DNA of 64,000 nt. Origin: Ailanthus altissimus (taxonomy: Eukaryota; Streptophyta; Magnoliopsida; Sapindales; Simaroubaceae). The DNA is taken from assembly GCA_946807835.1 (NCBI GenBank), contig OX327704.1, forward strand, positions 6,448,001-6,512,000. Reading direction: 5' to 3'. This document shows positions 47,380 through 58,650 of the stretch, piece after piece. Under the pieces are notes generated by a model that had not been told where the DNA came from, made no database searches, and saw nothing but the letters and a program-made list of their open reading frames with translations. The first letter of the stretch is position 1; each line of letters opens with the position of its first letter. A program made the translations under genes and the position numbers.

Positions 47380-48420
47380 ACATAAATACAACTTTACCCC
47401 AGTTAGAGATAAAATATTCAATTTTTTTTAATTTATTAATTTGGATTAAAATAGTACTTTTAATGTACAATTACTAGTTTACCCTTATTATTTATCATTT
47501 AACTTTGGACACGTGGCACAATATTACTCGTTCACTGTTATTAAACATGTGGCGTAATTTCATCCGTTCATTTAATTTAATATAATTTTTTTTAAAATAA
47601 TTTAATGAAAGGACGCGTGTCATAATATTATTAGTAATGAATGACACGTGTCATCATGTAGTTGGTTTATATTTTTTATAATTATTTTTTAAAATCAACT
47701 AATAAATATATATTTAATAAATATTTTTTAATAAAATGACACGTGTCAAATACTGATTAGCTACAAAATAAATGTGTCATCCTATAATTGGTTTATGTAT
47801 TTAAAAAATTATTTAAAAATAAAATAAATTAAAAAAATATTTGTAACTATTGCCAGAGACTCACCAAAAATGGTGGTCGGCGGAATTTTTCGACGATCCT
47901 CCGACAACCAAAATGATCAAATTTTATATTATTGGACTTTATTTTTCTTGATCTACACAATGGTGGGGGTCATTTTTGACCCAAAAAAAGTGCAAATGTG
48001 ATGGTGAGGAATAGGGGGCGGTGATTTGCACCATCTTCTAGTATTTGTTTTGCTAAAAATGACTAAATCATTGTATAGATCAGAAAAAATAGAGTCCAAT
48101 GATATAAAATGTGATCTTTTGTCGTCGTAGACTCATCAAAAAATGACAGTTAACGGCTGGCCGGCTGCCATTTTCGGCAAGTCTCTGACGACAGTTAAAA
48201 TTCTTTTTTTAAATTTATTTTAAAAAATAACTAATTATACAATGTTATGTGTTATTTTATGCCACGTGTTTAAAATTTAATTTAATTATATAGTTAGATT
48301 ATTTTTTTACCTTTTTACACAGTAAAAGTTAACAGATTATGTAAAATTATGTATTTTATCTTTAATTGGGGTAAAGTTATATTTATGCCTAAAATATTAG
48401 GGTAAATTTGTCCTTATCTC
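47380..48420. mobile_element. Fold-back (long inverted repeat) element, about 1.04 kb
   Basis: The left end CATAAATACAACTTTACCCC (47384 onward) pairs with GGGGTAAAGTTATATTTATG at 48375-48394. Pairing continues inward through ACACGTGGCA-type blocks. It is clearest at GATCAAATTTTATATTATTG (about 47908) against CAATGATATAAAATGTGATC (about 48097-48116), and GACTCACCAAAAATGG against CCATTTTCGGCAAGTC. The centre is near 48000. Nearly the whole element is one imperfect hairpin without coding capacity. It could produce a dsRNA if transcribed. Confidence 0.82.
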
Positions 48421-49599
48421 CTAAATCTTAAAATTTAAATTTTAATTACGTTAAATGTTATAATTTCAATTACAATTACAATTTTAATTTGGTTAAATAA
48501 TTCAAATTTCAAATCTAATTTCAATTTCGATTTCAATTACATTAAATGTTATAATTTCAATTTCAATTATGTTAAATATCATAATTCTAATTCCAATTTC
48601 AATTTCAACAATGTTAAATGTTATAATTGCATTTTCAATTTTGATTTCAATTACATTAAATATTATAATTTTAATTTCAATTACATTAAATATTATAATT
48701 CTAATTCCAATTTTAATTTCAATTACATTAAATGTTATAATTTTAAATTTAAATTCAAATTTTATTACACTAAAAGTTTCAATTTCAATTATGTTAAATG
48801 TTATAATTTTAATTCTAATTTTAATTTTAATTAAATGTTAAATGTTATAATTCTAATTCTAATTCTAATTTTAATTTCAATTAAATGTTAAATGTTAAAT
48901 GTTATAATTTTAATTCTAATTATAATTGCATTAAAATATTATAATTCCATTTTCAATTTCAAATATGTTAAATGTTATAATTCAAATTCTAATTTCAATT
49001 TCAATTTTGTTAAAATATTTCCAATTTTAATTTCTATTATGTTAAATATTATAATTCTAATTTCAATTTCAATTAAATATTAAATATTAAATGTTATAAC
49101 TCTAATTCTAATTCTAATTATAATTACATAAATTATTATATTTCTAATTTCAGTTTTAAATACGTTACATGTTATAATTTCAATTTTAATTGCAATTACA
49201 TTAAGCTTTATAATTTAAATTCCAATTTCAATCTAACTTCAATTATGTTAAACATTATCATTTCAATTCTAATTTTAATTTCAACTTTAATTACGTTAAA
49301 GGCTATAATTACAATTCCAATTATAATTTCAATTTAAATTACATTAAATGTTATAAATTTAAATTTAATTTAAATTTTAATTATTTTAAATGCTATAATT
49401 TTAATTCTAATTTCAATTTCAATTACGTTAAATGTTTTAATTTCAAATCTAATTTTAATTTGAAGTATATAAATGTTATAATTTTAGTTCCATTTCTAAT
49501 TTTAACTTCAATTACGTTAAATGTTATAATTTTAATTCTAAATTTAAATTAAATTTTAATAATATTAAATGTTATAATTAAAATTCTAATTTCAACAAA

Positions 49600-50090
49600 T
49601 CCAGAATTAGAAGTTAGAAATATATTTTGAACTTGTTATGTATTTTTGCAAAAACTCTGCAATTGAAAATTAGAAATATATTTTGAAAATTAGAAATTTG
49701 CATGTGAATTATTTATTTTGGAAATTAAAAATTTGAATTTTTTTATATATTTTTGAAATTGAAAGTTAGAATTTTAAGATAATTTAATAAATGTCTTAAA
49801 AATTAAAAAAAAAATCTAAAATATAAAAACACCCAAAATAAAAGTAAAGGTCAAAAGTCAAAATCAACTCAAAAACTTCAATTTAATGTAATTAAAATAT
49901 TTTGTTATATATGTTCAAATTTAATGTAATTTAATTTTTTTATAATTTTAATAAAAAGTAGTTAATTCAATATTAATTATTCATTAACTTAAATTAATAA
50001 TTACTATTTTAACTATGAAATTAAATAAAATTCAATAAGAAATTAAAGATTAAATATAAAAATTTAAATTTAAATACAACATGGCGTCCT
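49600..50090. other. AT-rich spacer between the minisatellite block and the tandem array
   Basis: It contains three GAAAATTAGAAATATATTTTGAA-like words (49605-49700) and otherwise A- and T-rich sequence. No gene is visible. Confidence 0.45.
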
Positions 50091-50094
50091 ATGA

Positions 50095-50680
50095 TGGCAC
50101 CACATGACGAGATTTTTATATTAATCATGATTATTTAAGATACACAAAAAATATCATGTCTTTGTATTATGTTATATTTTTTTGTACAACTAAATGCAAA
50201 CTCCTATTTATAAACAAGTGGGGACACCTTTTTATATTTGTGAGTGAGAGGTACAAAAAGTGGGAACACGTTCTATATTAAGTAGGATACAATATACAAT
50301 AAATTGTGGATGTAATTATTTTTCTTTTATATTTAAGTACTTTTATATTAACCATAGTTATTTAGGACACCCATAAAATATTATCCACTTGTATTATGTT
50401 ATATTTTTAGTTCAACTAAATGCAAACTCGTAATTTATGAATAAATAAGAACACTCTCTTAAAACATATTTGTGGTTGAAATGTATAAAAAGTAAGAATT
50501 TTTCCAACGTTAAATGAGATACAACACCCTCTTATATTATATTTTTTTGTGTAGCTAATGCAAATTCATAATTTATGTAAAAATGGGACACCGTCTTATA
50601 TTTGTAAGCAAGAGGTGCAAAACTTGGGAACATGTTATATATGGGTGTCTTAAATAAATATGATTTTTATATATTTTACA
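50095..50680. repeat. Tandem array, about three diverged units of roughly 200 bp
   Basis: The motif series CTTGTATTATGTTATATTTTT, ACTAAATGCAAACTC, ATTTGTGAGTGAGAGGTACA and GGGAACACGTTCTATATT recurs in order from about 50115, 50340 and 50525, the last copy being partial. No coding frame spans the units. Confidence 0.75.
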
Positions 50681-51076
50681 AAAAAGTAAAAAATAAAATA
50701 AATACAAACAACATCATAAATGGTCTCACCTAATATACTATAAGATCCCTTATTTGTTATTTTCACCAAGAAAAGTACCTATATCACCACTTCTACATTC
50801 TTAGCACGTTATTGATTACTATTGAAAACATGTTATATAATATAATTTCAATTTTAATTCATTAAATATTATAATTCTATTTCTATTTTCAATTTTAATT
50901 ACGTTAAATGATATAATTTAAATTCTAATTTTATTTTTGATTACGTTAAATATTATAATTGAAAATTTAATTTTAATTTTAATAATACTAAATATTATAA
51001 TTTTAATTCAAATTTCAGATTTCAATTATGTTAAATAATTTCAATTTCAATTTCAATTTTAATTTCAATTATATTA

Positions 51077-51300
51077 AAGGGATAAGGTTAAATTTATCCC
51101 AATTGTTTTTAGCATGCTGGTTAGAGATAAAATGCCTAACTTTACCATAATCCATTATTTTTTACAGTTAATTTGGATGAAAATAGTAGTTTTCATATAC
51201 AATTATCATTTTATCCTCATTGTTTGTCATTTAACTTTGGACATGTGACACAATCTCACTCGTTCACTGTTATTAAATACGTGGCACAAATCAATTTTTT
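51077..51300 (+). repeat. Single arm related to the fold-back element at 47.4-48.4 kb
   Basis: Sequence such as ATTTAACTTTGGACATGTG and TCACTCGTTCACTGTTATTAAA matches the left arm at 47505-47555 of the fold-back element. The start GGGATAAGGTTAAATTTA also matches the far end of that element in reverse (about 48398-48420). No right arm follows. The sequence passes directly into the minisatellite at 51300. Confidence 0.75.
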
Positions 51301-52060
51301 TAAATGTTATAATTTCGATTTTAATTTTAAATTAAATTTTAATTATGTTAAATTTTATATTTTCAAATCTAATTTTTAATTTCAATTACATTAAATATTA
51401 TAATTCTAATTCTAATTTTAAATTTAATTTCACTTATATTAAATATTATAATTATAATTTCAATTTTAATTACCTTATATTTTATAATTTCAAATCTAAT
51501 TTTAATTTTAGTTACATTAAATGTTATAATTTCAATTCCAATTTTAATTACATTAAATACTATAATTTCAATTCCAATATTAAATTCAATTTCACTTACA
51601 TTAAATGTTATAATTTCAATTTCATTTTTAAATTTAATTTCACTTATATTAAATATTATAATTCTAATTCTAATTTTAAATTTAATGTCAGTTACATTAA
51701 ATATTATAATTCCAATTCTAATTTTTAAATGTAATTTCAATTACGTTAAATATTATAATTTCAATTCTAATTTTAAATTCAATTGCATTTACATTAAATA
51801 TTATAATTTCAATTTCAATTTTAAATTTAATTTTATTTATGTTAAATGTTATAATTTTAAATCTAATTCTAATTTTAATTTCAATTACATTATAATTGGA
51901 ATTATGTAATCCCAATCACATTACATTTTATTGTTCCAATTCCAATACTAATTTTAATTATATTAAATATTATAATTCTAATTTCAATTCTATTAAATTT
52001 TATAATTCCAATCTATTTCTAATTCTAATTATATTTATGTATATTTTATTTTACCTTTTC

Positions 52061-52424
52061 TCAGTAACCACCCATATTCATAGTTGTATTTGACATACTT
52101 TCTATTTTAATAATATATTATATCTTTTTTTCTTTTAAAAAAATTATATTTGGTATAATCATTTAAGAGAAATAGGAAAAAAAATTAAACACAGGAATGC
52201 TTGTTGTGTTTTGGCTTTCTTTTTTTTTTCTTCTAAAAATAAATCATTAACATATTGGGATAAATTGAAGTTTTTGGTTGGTTTTAGACTTTTTTTAGTG
52301 TTTTTATGTTTTAGATATGTTTATAATTTTTAAAGCATTTATTGGACTATGTTAATTTTCTAAGTTCTAATTTCTAAGATATATAACAAATCAATTTTTT
52401 ATTTTAAAGTTATAATATTTAATG
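52061..52424. other. Spacer between oppositely oriented minisatellite blocks
   Basis: AT-rich and non-repetitive, with no gene. It is the turning point of the large inverted arrangement. Confidence 0.5.
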
Positions 52425-54590
52425 CAATTAAAATTAGAATTGAAATTCAAATTAAACTATCATATTTAATGTAATTGAAATTACAATTATAAAATTTGAT
52501 ATAATTAAAATTAAAATTAAATTGAAATTAGAATTATAACATTTAACTTAATTGTAATTGAAATTGGATGAGTAATTATAACATTTAATATAATTGAAAT
52601 CGAAATTATAATATTTAACGTAATGGAAGTCAAAATTGAGATTGAAATTATAACATTTAACGTAATTATAATTGGGGCTGCTGCTCTGGGGCATCCAATT
52701 CCTCTTCTTTCTTTTGCTGCTGATCTCACATCGAGAGCAGCTCCTTCTTGTTCAGGGTCATCAGATGAGAGATCTTCCCCCGACTCTGAGAAATCGGTCA
52801 AGCGGGAGGCTACCCTCAAAGATCACAAGGTGCTGAAGTGGCAGGATAGGGATTGAAATCGAAATTAAAACTTTTAACGTAAATGAAATCAAAATTGAAA
52901 TTGAAATTATAATATTAACACAATTGAAATTGAAATTGGAATTATAATTATAACATTTAACTTAATTGAAATCAAAATTGGATTTGAAATTATAATATTT
53001 AATATAATTGAAATTAAAATTGGATTTAGAATTATAACATTTAACGTAATTGGAATCAAAATTGGATTTGAAATTATAACATTTAACGTAATAGAAATTA
53101 AAATTGAATTTTGAATTAACTTTTAACATAATTGGTATTGAAATTGGATTTCAAATTATAATATTTAGCGTAATTAAAATTGAATATAACATTGAATTAG
53201 AATTATAACTTTTAAATTAAAATTAGATTTAAAATTTTAACATTTAATATAATTGAAATTGATTTTAAAATTATAACATTTAACATAATTAGAATTAAAA
53301 TTAGATTTAGAATTTTAACATTTAATGCAATTAAAATTGAATTTAAAATTAGAATTGGAATTATAACATTTAACATAATTAAAATTAAAATTATATTTTA
53401 AAATTATAATATTTAACGTAATTCGAATCGAACTTGGATTTAGAATTATAACATTTAACATAATTGAAATTAAAATCATATTTGGAATTGTAACATTTAA
53501 CGTACTTGGAATCGAAATTGGATTTGAAATTGTAAGATTTAACATAATATGAATTAAATTTAAAATTAGAATTGGAGTTATAACATTTAATTTAATTGGA
53601 ATTGAAATTGAAATTGGATCTGAAATTATAACATTTAACATAATTGAAATTGAAATTAGAATTGGATTTATAATATTTAACGTAATTAAAATTAAAATTT
53701 TAATTGAAATTATAACATTTAATGTAATTAAAATCGAAATTGGAATTACAATTATAACATTTAACATAATTAAAATTGAAATTATAATCGAAATTATAAT
53801 ATTTAATTTAACTGAAACTGAAATTATAATTATAACATTTAACTTAATTGAAATCGATATTGTAATTAAATATAACATCTAACATAATTAAAATTACAAT
53901 TGGATTTAAAATTGTAATATTTAACGTAATTAAATTTGATATTAAAATTATAACATTTAACATAATTGAAATTAAAATTAGAATTGTAACATTTAACATA
54001 ATGAAAATTGAATTTTAATTAAAATTAAAATTAGAATTATAAAATTTAACGTAACTGAAATTAAAATTAAATTTAGAATTATAACTTTTAACATAATCAA
54101 ATTTGAAATTAGAATTGTAATGATAATATTTAACGTAATTAAAAATAGAATTAAAATTATAACATTTAATATAATTGAAATTAAAAATAAAATTACAATA
54201 TTTAACATAATTGAATTTGAATTTCAAATTAGAATTAAAATTATAACATTTATCGTAATGAAATTGAAATTGGATTTGGAATTATAATATTTTAACATAA
54301 TTAAATTTAAAATTAAAATTAGTTTTACCACTATAAAATTTATCATAATTAAAATTGAATTTAAATTGGAATTGAAATTATAATATTTAACACAACTAAA
54401 ATTGAAATTGAAATGTGAATTATAACATTTAACGTAATTAAAATTAAAATTTATATTTGAAATTATAATATTTTACTTAATCAAAATTAATATTAAAATT
54501 GAATTTATAACATATAACATAAAACATAATTGAAATAAAAATTGAATTTGAAATTATCATTTTTAATATAATTAAAATTAAAAAAAAATT
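52425..54590 (-). repeat. AT-rich compound minisatellite, inverted orientation
   Basis: The same anchor appears here as its complement AATTATAACATTTAACGTAA, followed by GAAATT-type hexamers. It forms about 2.1 kb of near-continuous array with around 40-45 units. It is interrupted once by the GC-rich island at 52675-52851. Open frames on the minus strand (for example 53315-53878) are repeat artefacts. Confidence 0.9.
52675..52851 (+). pseudogene. Isolated GC-rich exon-like island inside the minisatellite
   Basis: About 177 bp of roughly 55% GC sits abruptly within an array of about 15% GC. The plus-strand frame is open throughout and reads like a normal protein: GAAALGHPIPLLSFAADLTS, then SRAAPSCSGSSDERSSPDSE, then KSVKREATLKDHKVLKWQDR. 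The minus strand is also open, but its translation is less protein-like. No start codon, splice signals or promoter accompany it. I do not recognise the parent gene. The simplest reading is a captured fragment of a host gene or cDNA. Gene-fragment capture or filler DNA at a repair site are both possible. Confidence 0.6.
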
Positions 54591-54866
54591 TGTATGTATT
54601 TTTTTTATTGGCCGTTATAATTGGAATAATATTTATTTTATATTTCTAAATTTTTTATATAAAATATATTTTATTTTATCAAAATAAATATTATAATAAC
54701 ATTATTTTTTGGACTTAATTAATTCTTAATTTATAATTATAATTTTATATATTAATTTTATTAATAAATGACCCTTATTGATAAAAACCAAAATAACCGA
54801 TAATTACATTCCATTACAATCATGGCTAACATCATCCAATTGTATAAACAGTCGGATGCACGGAGG

Positions 54867-54901
<35 letters not shown>

Positions 54902-55735
54902 TTTTACGTAACCATAAATAAACAAATTCTCTCTCTTCTTTAAATTCCTTGTTTGCCTAAGGATTGACTCTTAGAGTGGGTAGACTTGGTCTTTAAGAAT
55001 ACATAACCATACACACTTTGGTCCTTTTATTTTCACATTACCTTGTTCCAGTCTTCCAATTATTCTAACAACATAAAATGTTCCCATGTTTCAATTTATT
55101 TCATTCTCATTTAGGAATAGAATTATAAACAATTGAACTCTAGATTTATCAATAAAGCTAAGAATTATTTTCCCAATGAAAAAAAAAAGGCTACTTACTA
55201 ATTTTATACAGTCTTTAATCTAATCGAAATATCCCGTCATAATTGCAATCCGACATTCCTTCTTGCTTTCAACTTCACAGTTATTTTTTTAACCGTTATG
55301 AAAATTTTAGCTCTTCTTTAGATTTGTTTATTAGCTCTCCCTGTTCCCTTATAACCTGGGATTTGGATATACATAATCAAGATTCTTTGGACATGTTCTC
55401 GATTTTCGCTTTGTGCAAGTAAAGGCTAACATCAGAAGAATCTCTGCTTGGGCTTTGTTAAAAGTATGAACTCTGGCTTTAAAGAGTACTCCACTACTGC
55501 TAAAGTAAACATTTGAATACGAAAAGCAAGCGGCGGATCACTACTTTTGAGTAACTGCTTCTGAATTAAAATGAAATATTAACGGAAAAAGGAAAAGTTT
55601 AGTCCTATGGGATCGGTTTTAATCGCACAAGAATGTATAATAGACGAGCAGAAAATATTTGGAAGCAACCGAATTTGTTTTTTCTTTACTTCCTTTTATG
55701 TCTTTGAATTGGAAGCAAACCGAATGGCTTTTAAG
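54591..55735. other. Gene-free interval downstream of the IQD gene, distal part
   Basis: AT-rich with an (AT)n microsatellite at 54871-54899. No coding or RNA feature is recognised. Confidence 0.5.
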
Positions 55736-55890
55736 TGTTATATCCTACATCGAATAAGTGTTATATCCTACATCGAATAAAAATAGAATAAATCTTTAAT
55801 ATATATAAACAGGTATATAATATTACCTAACATGTGATTCTTTTGAGTTAATAATAAACGTATAATCTATGACAAGTGATATCAAGATAT
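55736..55890 (+). repeat. TRIM-like short LTR remnant with primer-binding site
   Basis: TGTTATATCCTACATCGAATAA begins at 55759, with a tandem copy of its first 23 bases at 55736. The segment ends CTATGACA at 55874 (116 bp). AGTGATATCAAGA follows at once, close to the TGGTATCAGAG initiator-tRNA site. Small LTRs starting TGTxxxATCCCACATCG are typical of plant TRIM or related elements. No second LTR is clear, so this is a fragment. Confidence 0.42.
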
Positions 55891-56661
55891 ATTCAAATTC
55901 TCATTTGCAGGTGCATTTCAATAAAAATTATTACGTTGGCATTCTTGGGGGATGAGCATTGCGAGTCAATTGAACTCTAAAAATCTTGTGTATAAGTTTA
56001 ATCTCAGTATTTGTTTAATTTCAAATGATATGTCAAATATTAATATAATAAATAATTTTATAAATTATAAATTTAATTATTTAATAAATATTTAACATAT
56101 TATTTAAAATAAAAAATATTAAAATTAAACTTGTAAAATATAGTATTCCTCTTCTTTTCTGTGGTTAAATATTGCATTACCCTGAGGATTTGAAAATTAA
56201 ATGAAAATGAAGTAACCATAACTTCTTCCACTCATAACTAATCAAATCAGGGCTCAGTTATAGTATAGACTTCTCCCACTCATAATAACTAATCAAATCA
56301 TTTTTCTATGCTGTCTACTTGAACCAAATACTTCTTAATCAACCATATTAAACGACCATTTGAACAAAAAATTAAACAATTAGTTAATTGGAGACAAGCA
56401 TTTGTACTTAAGTCATGACCTACACAAGGCAGTGAAGGATTAAAAGAATTGTCAAAGACTGATAATTTCTAGTGTTCCATGTTTTTGCATGAATTCCATT
56501 GCATTTTACATTTATACTTGCGTACACAGTCGAACTTCATCTACCTTCGATCTTGAAATTGAAAAACATAACATATAATTTGATGGCATATGCATCACCC
56601 TCATCATTATCAATGTCATCTTAGCCATTGGCTCACCTTCATCAATTGTTAGCCTAATTAA
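55891..56661. other. 3' flank of the IQD gene
   Basis: It holds the untranslated 3' end of the gene (minus strand) in its right part. The words CTTCTCCCACTCATAA and AATCAAATCA are duplicated at 56222-56255 and 56270-56300. No further gene is visible. Confidence 0.45.
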
Positions 56662-58650
56662 TTACCTCAGCCACCTCCTAAGATCATTGCTTGAAGCTGG
56701 ATAAATCTCGTCATCTAAGCTATCAGTGCAGAAAGAGGAAATGTTGGATCTCTGCTCCATTCCGATAAGTTGCCCACCATGCACATTAATGTTCTTATAG
56801 TTTGGGCTCCTTAAGTTATAATCACGGCTGTCGCCACCATTACCATCACCAAGGCATGGCTCAGGAACTGGGAAAGAAAGGCGTTTCTTTGCCGAGCCCG
56901 CCTTCTCCCGCTCTGGCGTTGAAGGCCTTTGCCTTGGTGCACTTTGTGTTCGAAACCTCGCCCTGGCAGAGGCAGTGGCTGCCATATAACTTGGCACTGA
57001 GGCCTCATCTACACCACTTTGTCTTGTTCTTTGATAGTAATTAGAGACTGTGGTCGGAGTATAAGGAACTTGATAATTATTTCTTTCTTCTCTGGAATAA
57101 CGAGGGTTAGCCGAATGAACTTGAAGAGGCCTTGTTTTGGATGGAGATGTTGTAATATTTGAGCGTAAGGTGAGATTGTTATGGGCTCTATGAAGAGGAG
57201 AGGTAACAGAATATGAACTGGGTCTTGGTGTTTGATAATGATGCTGTGATTTCTGAAACTTTGGGACCGAGTAAGGCGGAGAGGTGTCAATTTCAACCGT
57301 TTTTATGGGCTCTCTTTCATCACATGAATAGGAAACTCTGCCTATGCTCTCCCATTGCTTCCTTGTCATCCAGCGCTCAAGTCGTCTGTGTTTCTGATCA
57401 TCAAGCTCTCCTTCACTTTCAACTGTCTCTCTTCCCGTTCTCCAAATCTTTCGTGGTAAAGAAAGAAATTAAAAATAATGTAATGATATAAAGAAATTCA
57501 AATTTAAGAGATAGATTAAAACCTGCTGAGAGAAGGCATAAGCAAGGGCCTTTTCACGTTTCAAGGCAGCTTCCTTTGCCCTCTGCAGCATGGCTTGAAT
57601 ATCCTCTAGTTTCTGAGAGTTTTCATGATCCCGATGGACCCAATCATCTGCATTGCTTGTTTCATCTCTAGACCGCTGCATCTACAGGAGCCAAACCAAA
57701 TGGCCAAGCTTAATGTAATTAAACTTAATTATGTTCCAGGAAAAAGAAAAAGAAACTCTTACCATGAACTCCTTATCTGTCAGATGTGATTCCCATAAGC
57801 TACTGGGATCAGTGCTCAACATGGAATCTACCCTCTTCTCGTATGAAGAAAGCCTCTTGCGCTGATCACAAACCCGAGCTTGCACTCGAACCAGAGCCTG
57901 CATGCATCGTAGAGTCATGTCTGCTCTCTTTCGAACATTACGGCCTCTAACTAAGGCTTGCAGCTTTACTAGTCCCTTAAGTGCCCGAAGAGCTCTCCTG
58001 GCCTTCAAAATCACAACCATTTATTTATTAATTAACGTACTTCTAATATATAAATATATATTCATATATATGGAGATATTTTATTTACCAAATATCCTCT
58101 AAAAGCTGTCTGTATGACAATGGCAGCGATATGTTGTTTAACATATGCGGAAGGCCTAGAAAGACGAACAGCTTCCACCGCTGCTTGTGCTGTTGCAACT
58201 GCTGCTTGAGCAGCTGCCGTGGTAGCCATGGCCACCGCAATTGCATGTCTTTCCTCAGCATCAGCAGCTTCAGAAATAGTATTATTCGTCTCCGTTGTAG
58301 AAGCCTTAGTATTGGCTGTAATATTTGCAGTTGTTGTTATGGTCCTTGCTTCTTGGTGCTGTATAGTTGTTTCTTGATTCGATTGCTTCTTGAAAATCCA
58401 TCTTCTTTTTCCTCTCTTCTGCATCCACAGACCCAGAAAAGAAATTTCTTCTCAGTGTTCACAAATAGTAATAATAATAATAAAAATTAGCGGTTAAAAA
58501 ATATATATATATACAAACAACCTTTTCCTCTTCCTCTGGTTCATGATGTTCTCTTCTTCTACTGCTCCTCTTTTCATTCTCCTTGGTTGGAGAAATTAGA
58601 AAAGCTTTCTTTACTGCAGTGAACCAAGAGCTTCCTCCAATTTTCCCCAT
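56662..58650 (-). CDS. IQD: IQ67-domain (IQD) calmodulin-binding protein, five exons
   Basis: Proposed exons on the minus strand are 58650-58522, 58418-58089, 58002-57763, 57681-57523 and 57447-56662. All four introns have GT...AG ends and phase 0, and the coding sequence is 1644 bp (547 residues plus stop). The start is [17 protein letters not shown], the usual IQD N-terminus. [12 protein letters not shown] basic patch follows, then an Ala-rich helix (about residues 98-130). The IQ67 domain spans about residues 142-208, with [31 protein letters not shown] and [14 protein letters not shown]. The intron inside the IQ67 domain lies at the position conserved in this family. A helical [13 protein letters not shown] segment follows. 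A DUF4005-like [20 protein letters not shown] lies near residues 436-455. IQD proteins bind calmodulin and act as microtubule or plasma-membrane scaffolds. The length is normal and no damage is seen. The exact IQD number cannot be given. Confidence 0.95.

Larger units (their letters stand above)
47290..52060 (+). repeat. AT-rich compound minisatellite, forward orientation (in blocks)
   Basis: Blocks at about 47295-47380, 48425-49600, 50840-51075 and 51300-52060 repeat a near-constant anchor TTACATTAAATGTTATAATT. A variable number of CAATTT-type hexamers follows the anchor, giving units of roughly 35-60 bp. The phase shifts because hexamer number varies. Other elements listed separately lie between the blocks. 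Long open frames here (Asn/Phe/Tyr/Ile-rich) are products of the repeat, not genes. Confidence 0.9.

Noticed and set aside
48569..49083. Open frames that look like transmembrane repeats (Ile/Leu-rich)
   Set aside because: The apparent hydrophobic helices are another reading phase of the same minisatellite.
51345..51915. Long open frames rich in Asn, Phe, Tyr and Ile on both strands
   Set aside because: They follow the minisatellite periodicity and have mirror-image frames on the other strand. They have no domain, so they are products of the repeat.
53315..53878. 187-codon open frame on the minus strand
   Set aside because: It lies wholly inside the inverted minisatellite block. Its Ile/Leu/Asn-repeat translation is an artefact of the lack of stops in that phase.
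54871..54899. (AT)n run as a replication origin or cruciform-based regulatory element
   Set aside because: It is a common plant microsatellite with no further supporting sequence.
56802..57044. Open frames antisense to the last IQD exon
   Set aside because: They overlap the well-supported IQD exon in the opposite direction. Their length follows from the codon composition of the real frame.
58131..58490. Cys-rich 119-codon open frame opposite IQD exon 2
   Set aside because: It is the complement of the Ala-rich exon (GCN codons read as Cys/Ser/Gly) and crosses a spliced intron of the real gene.
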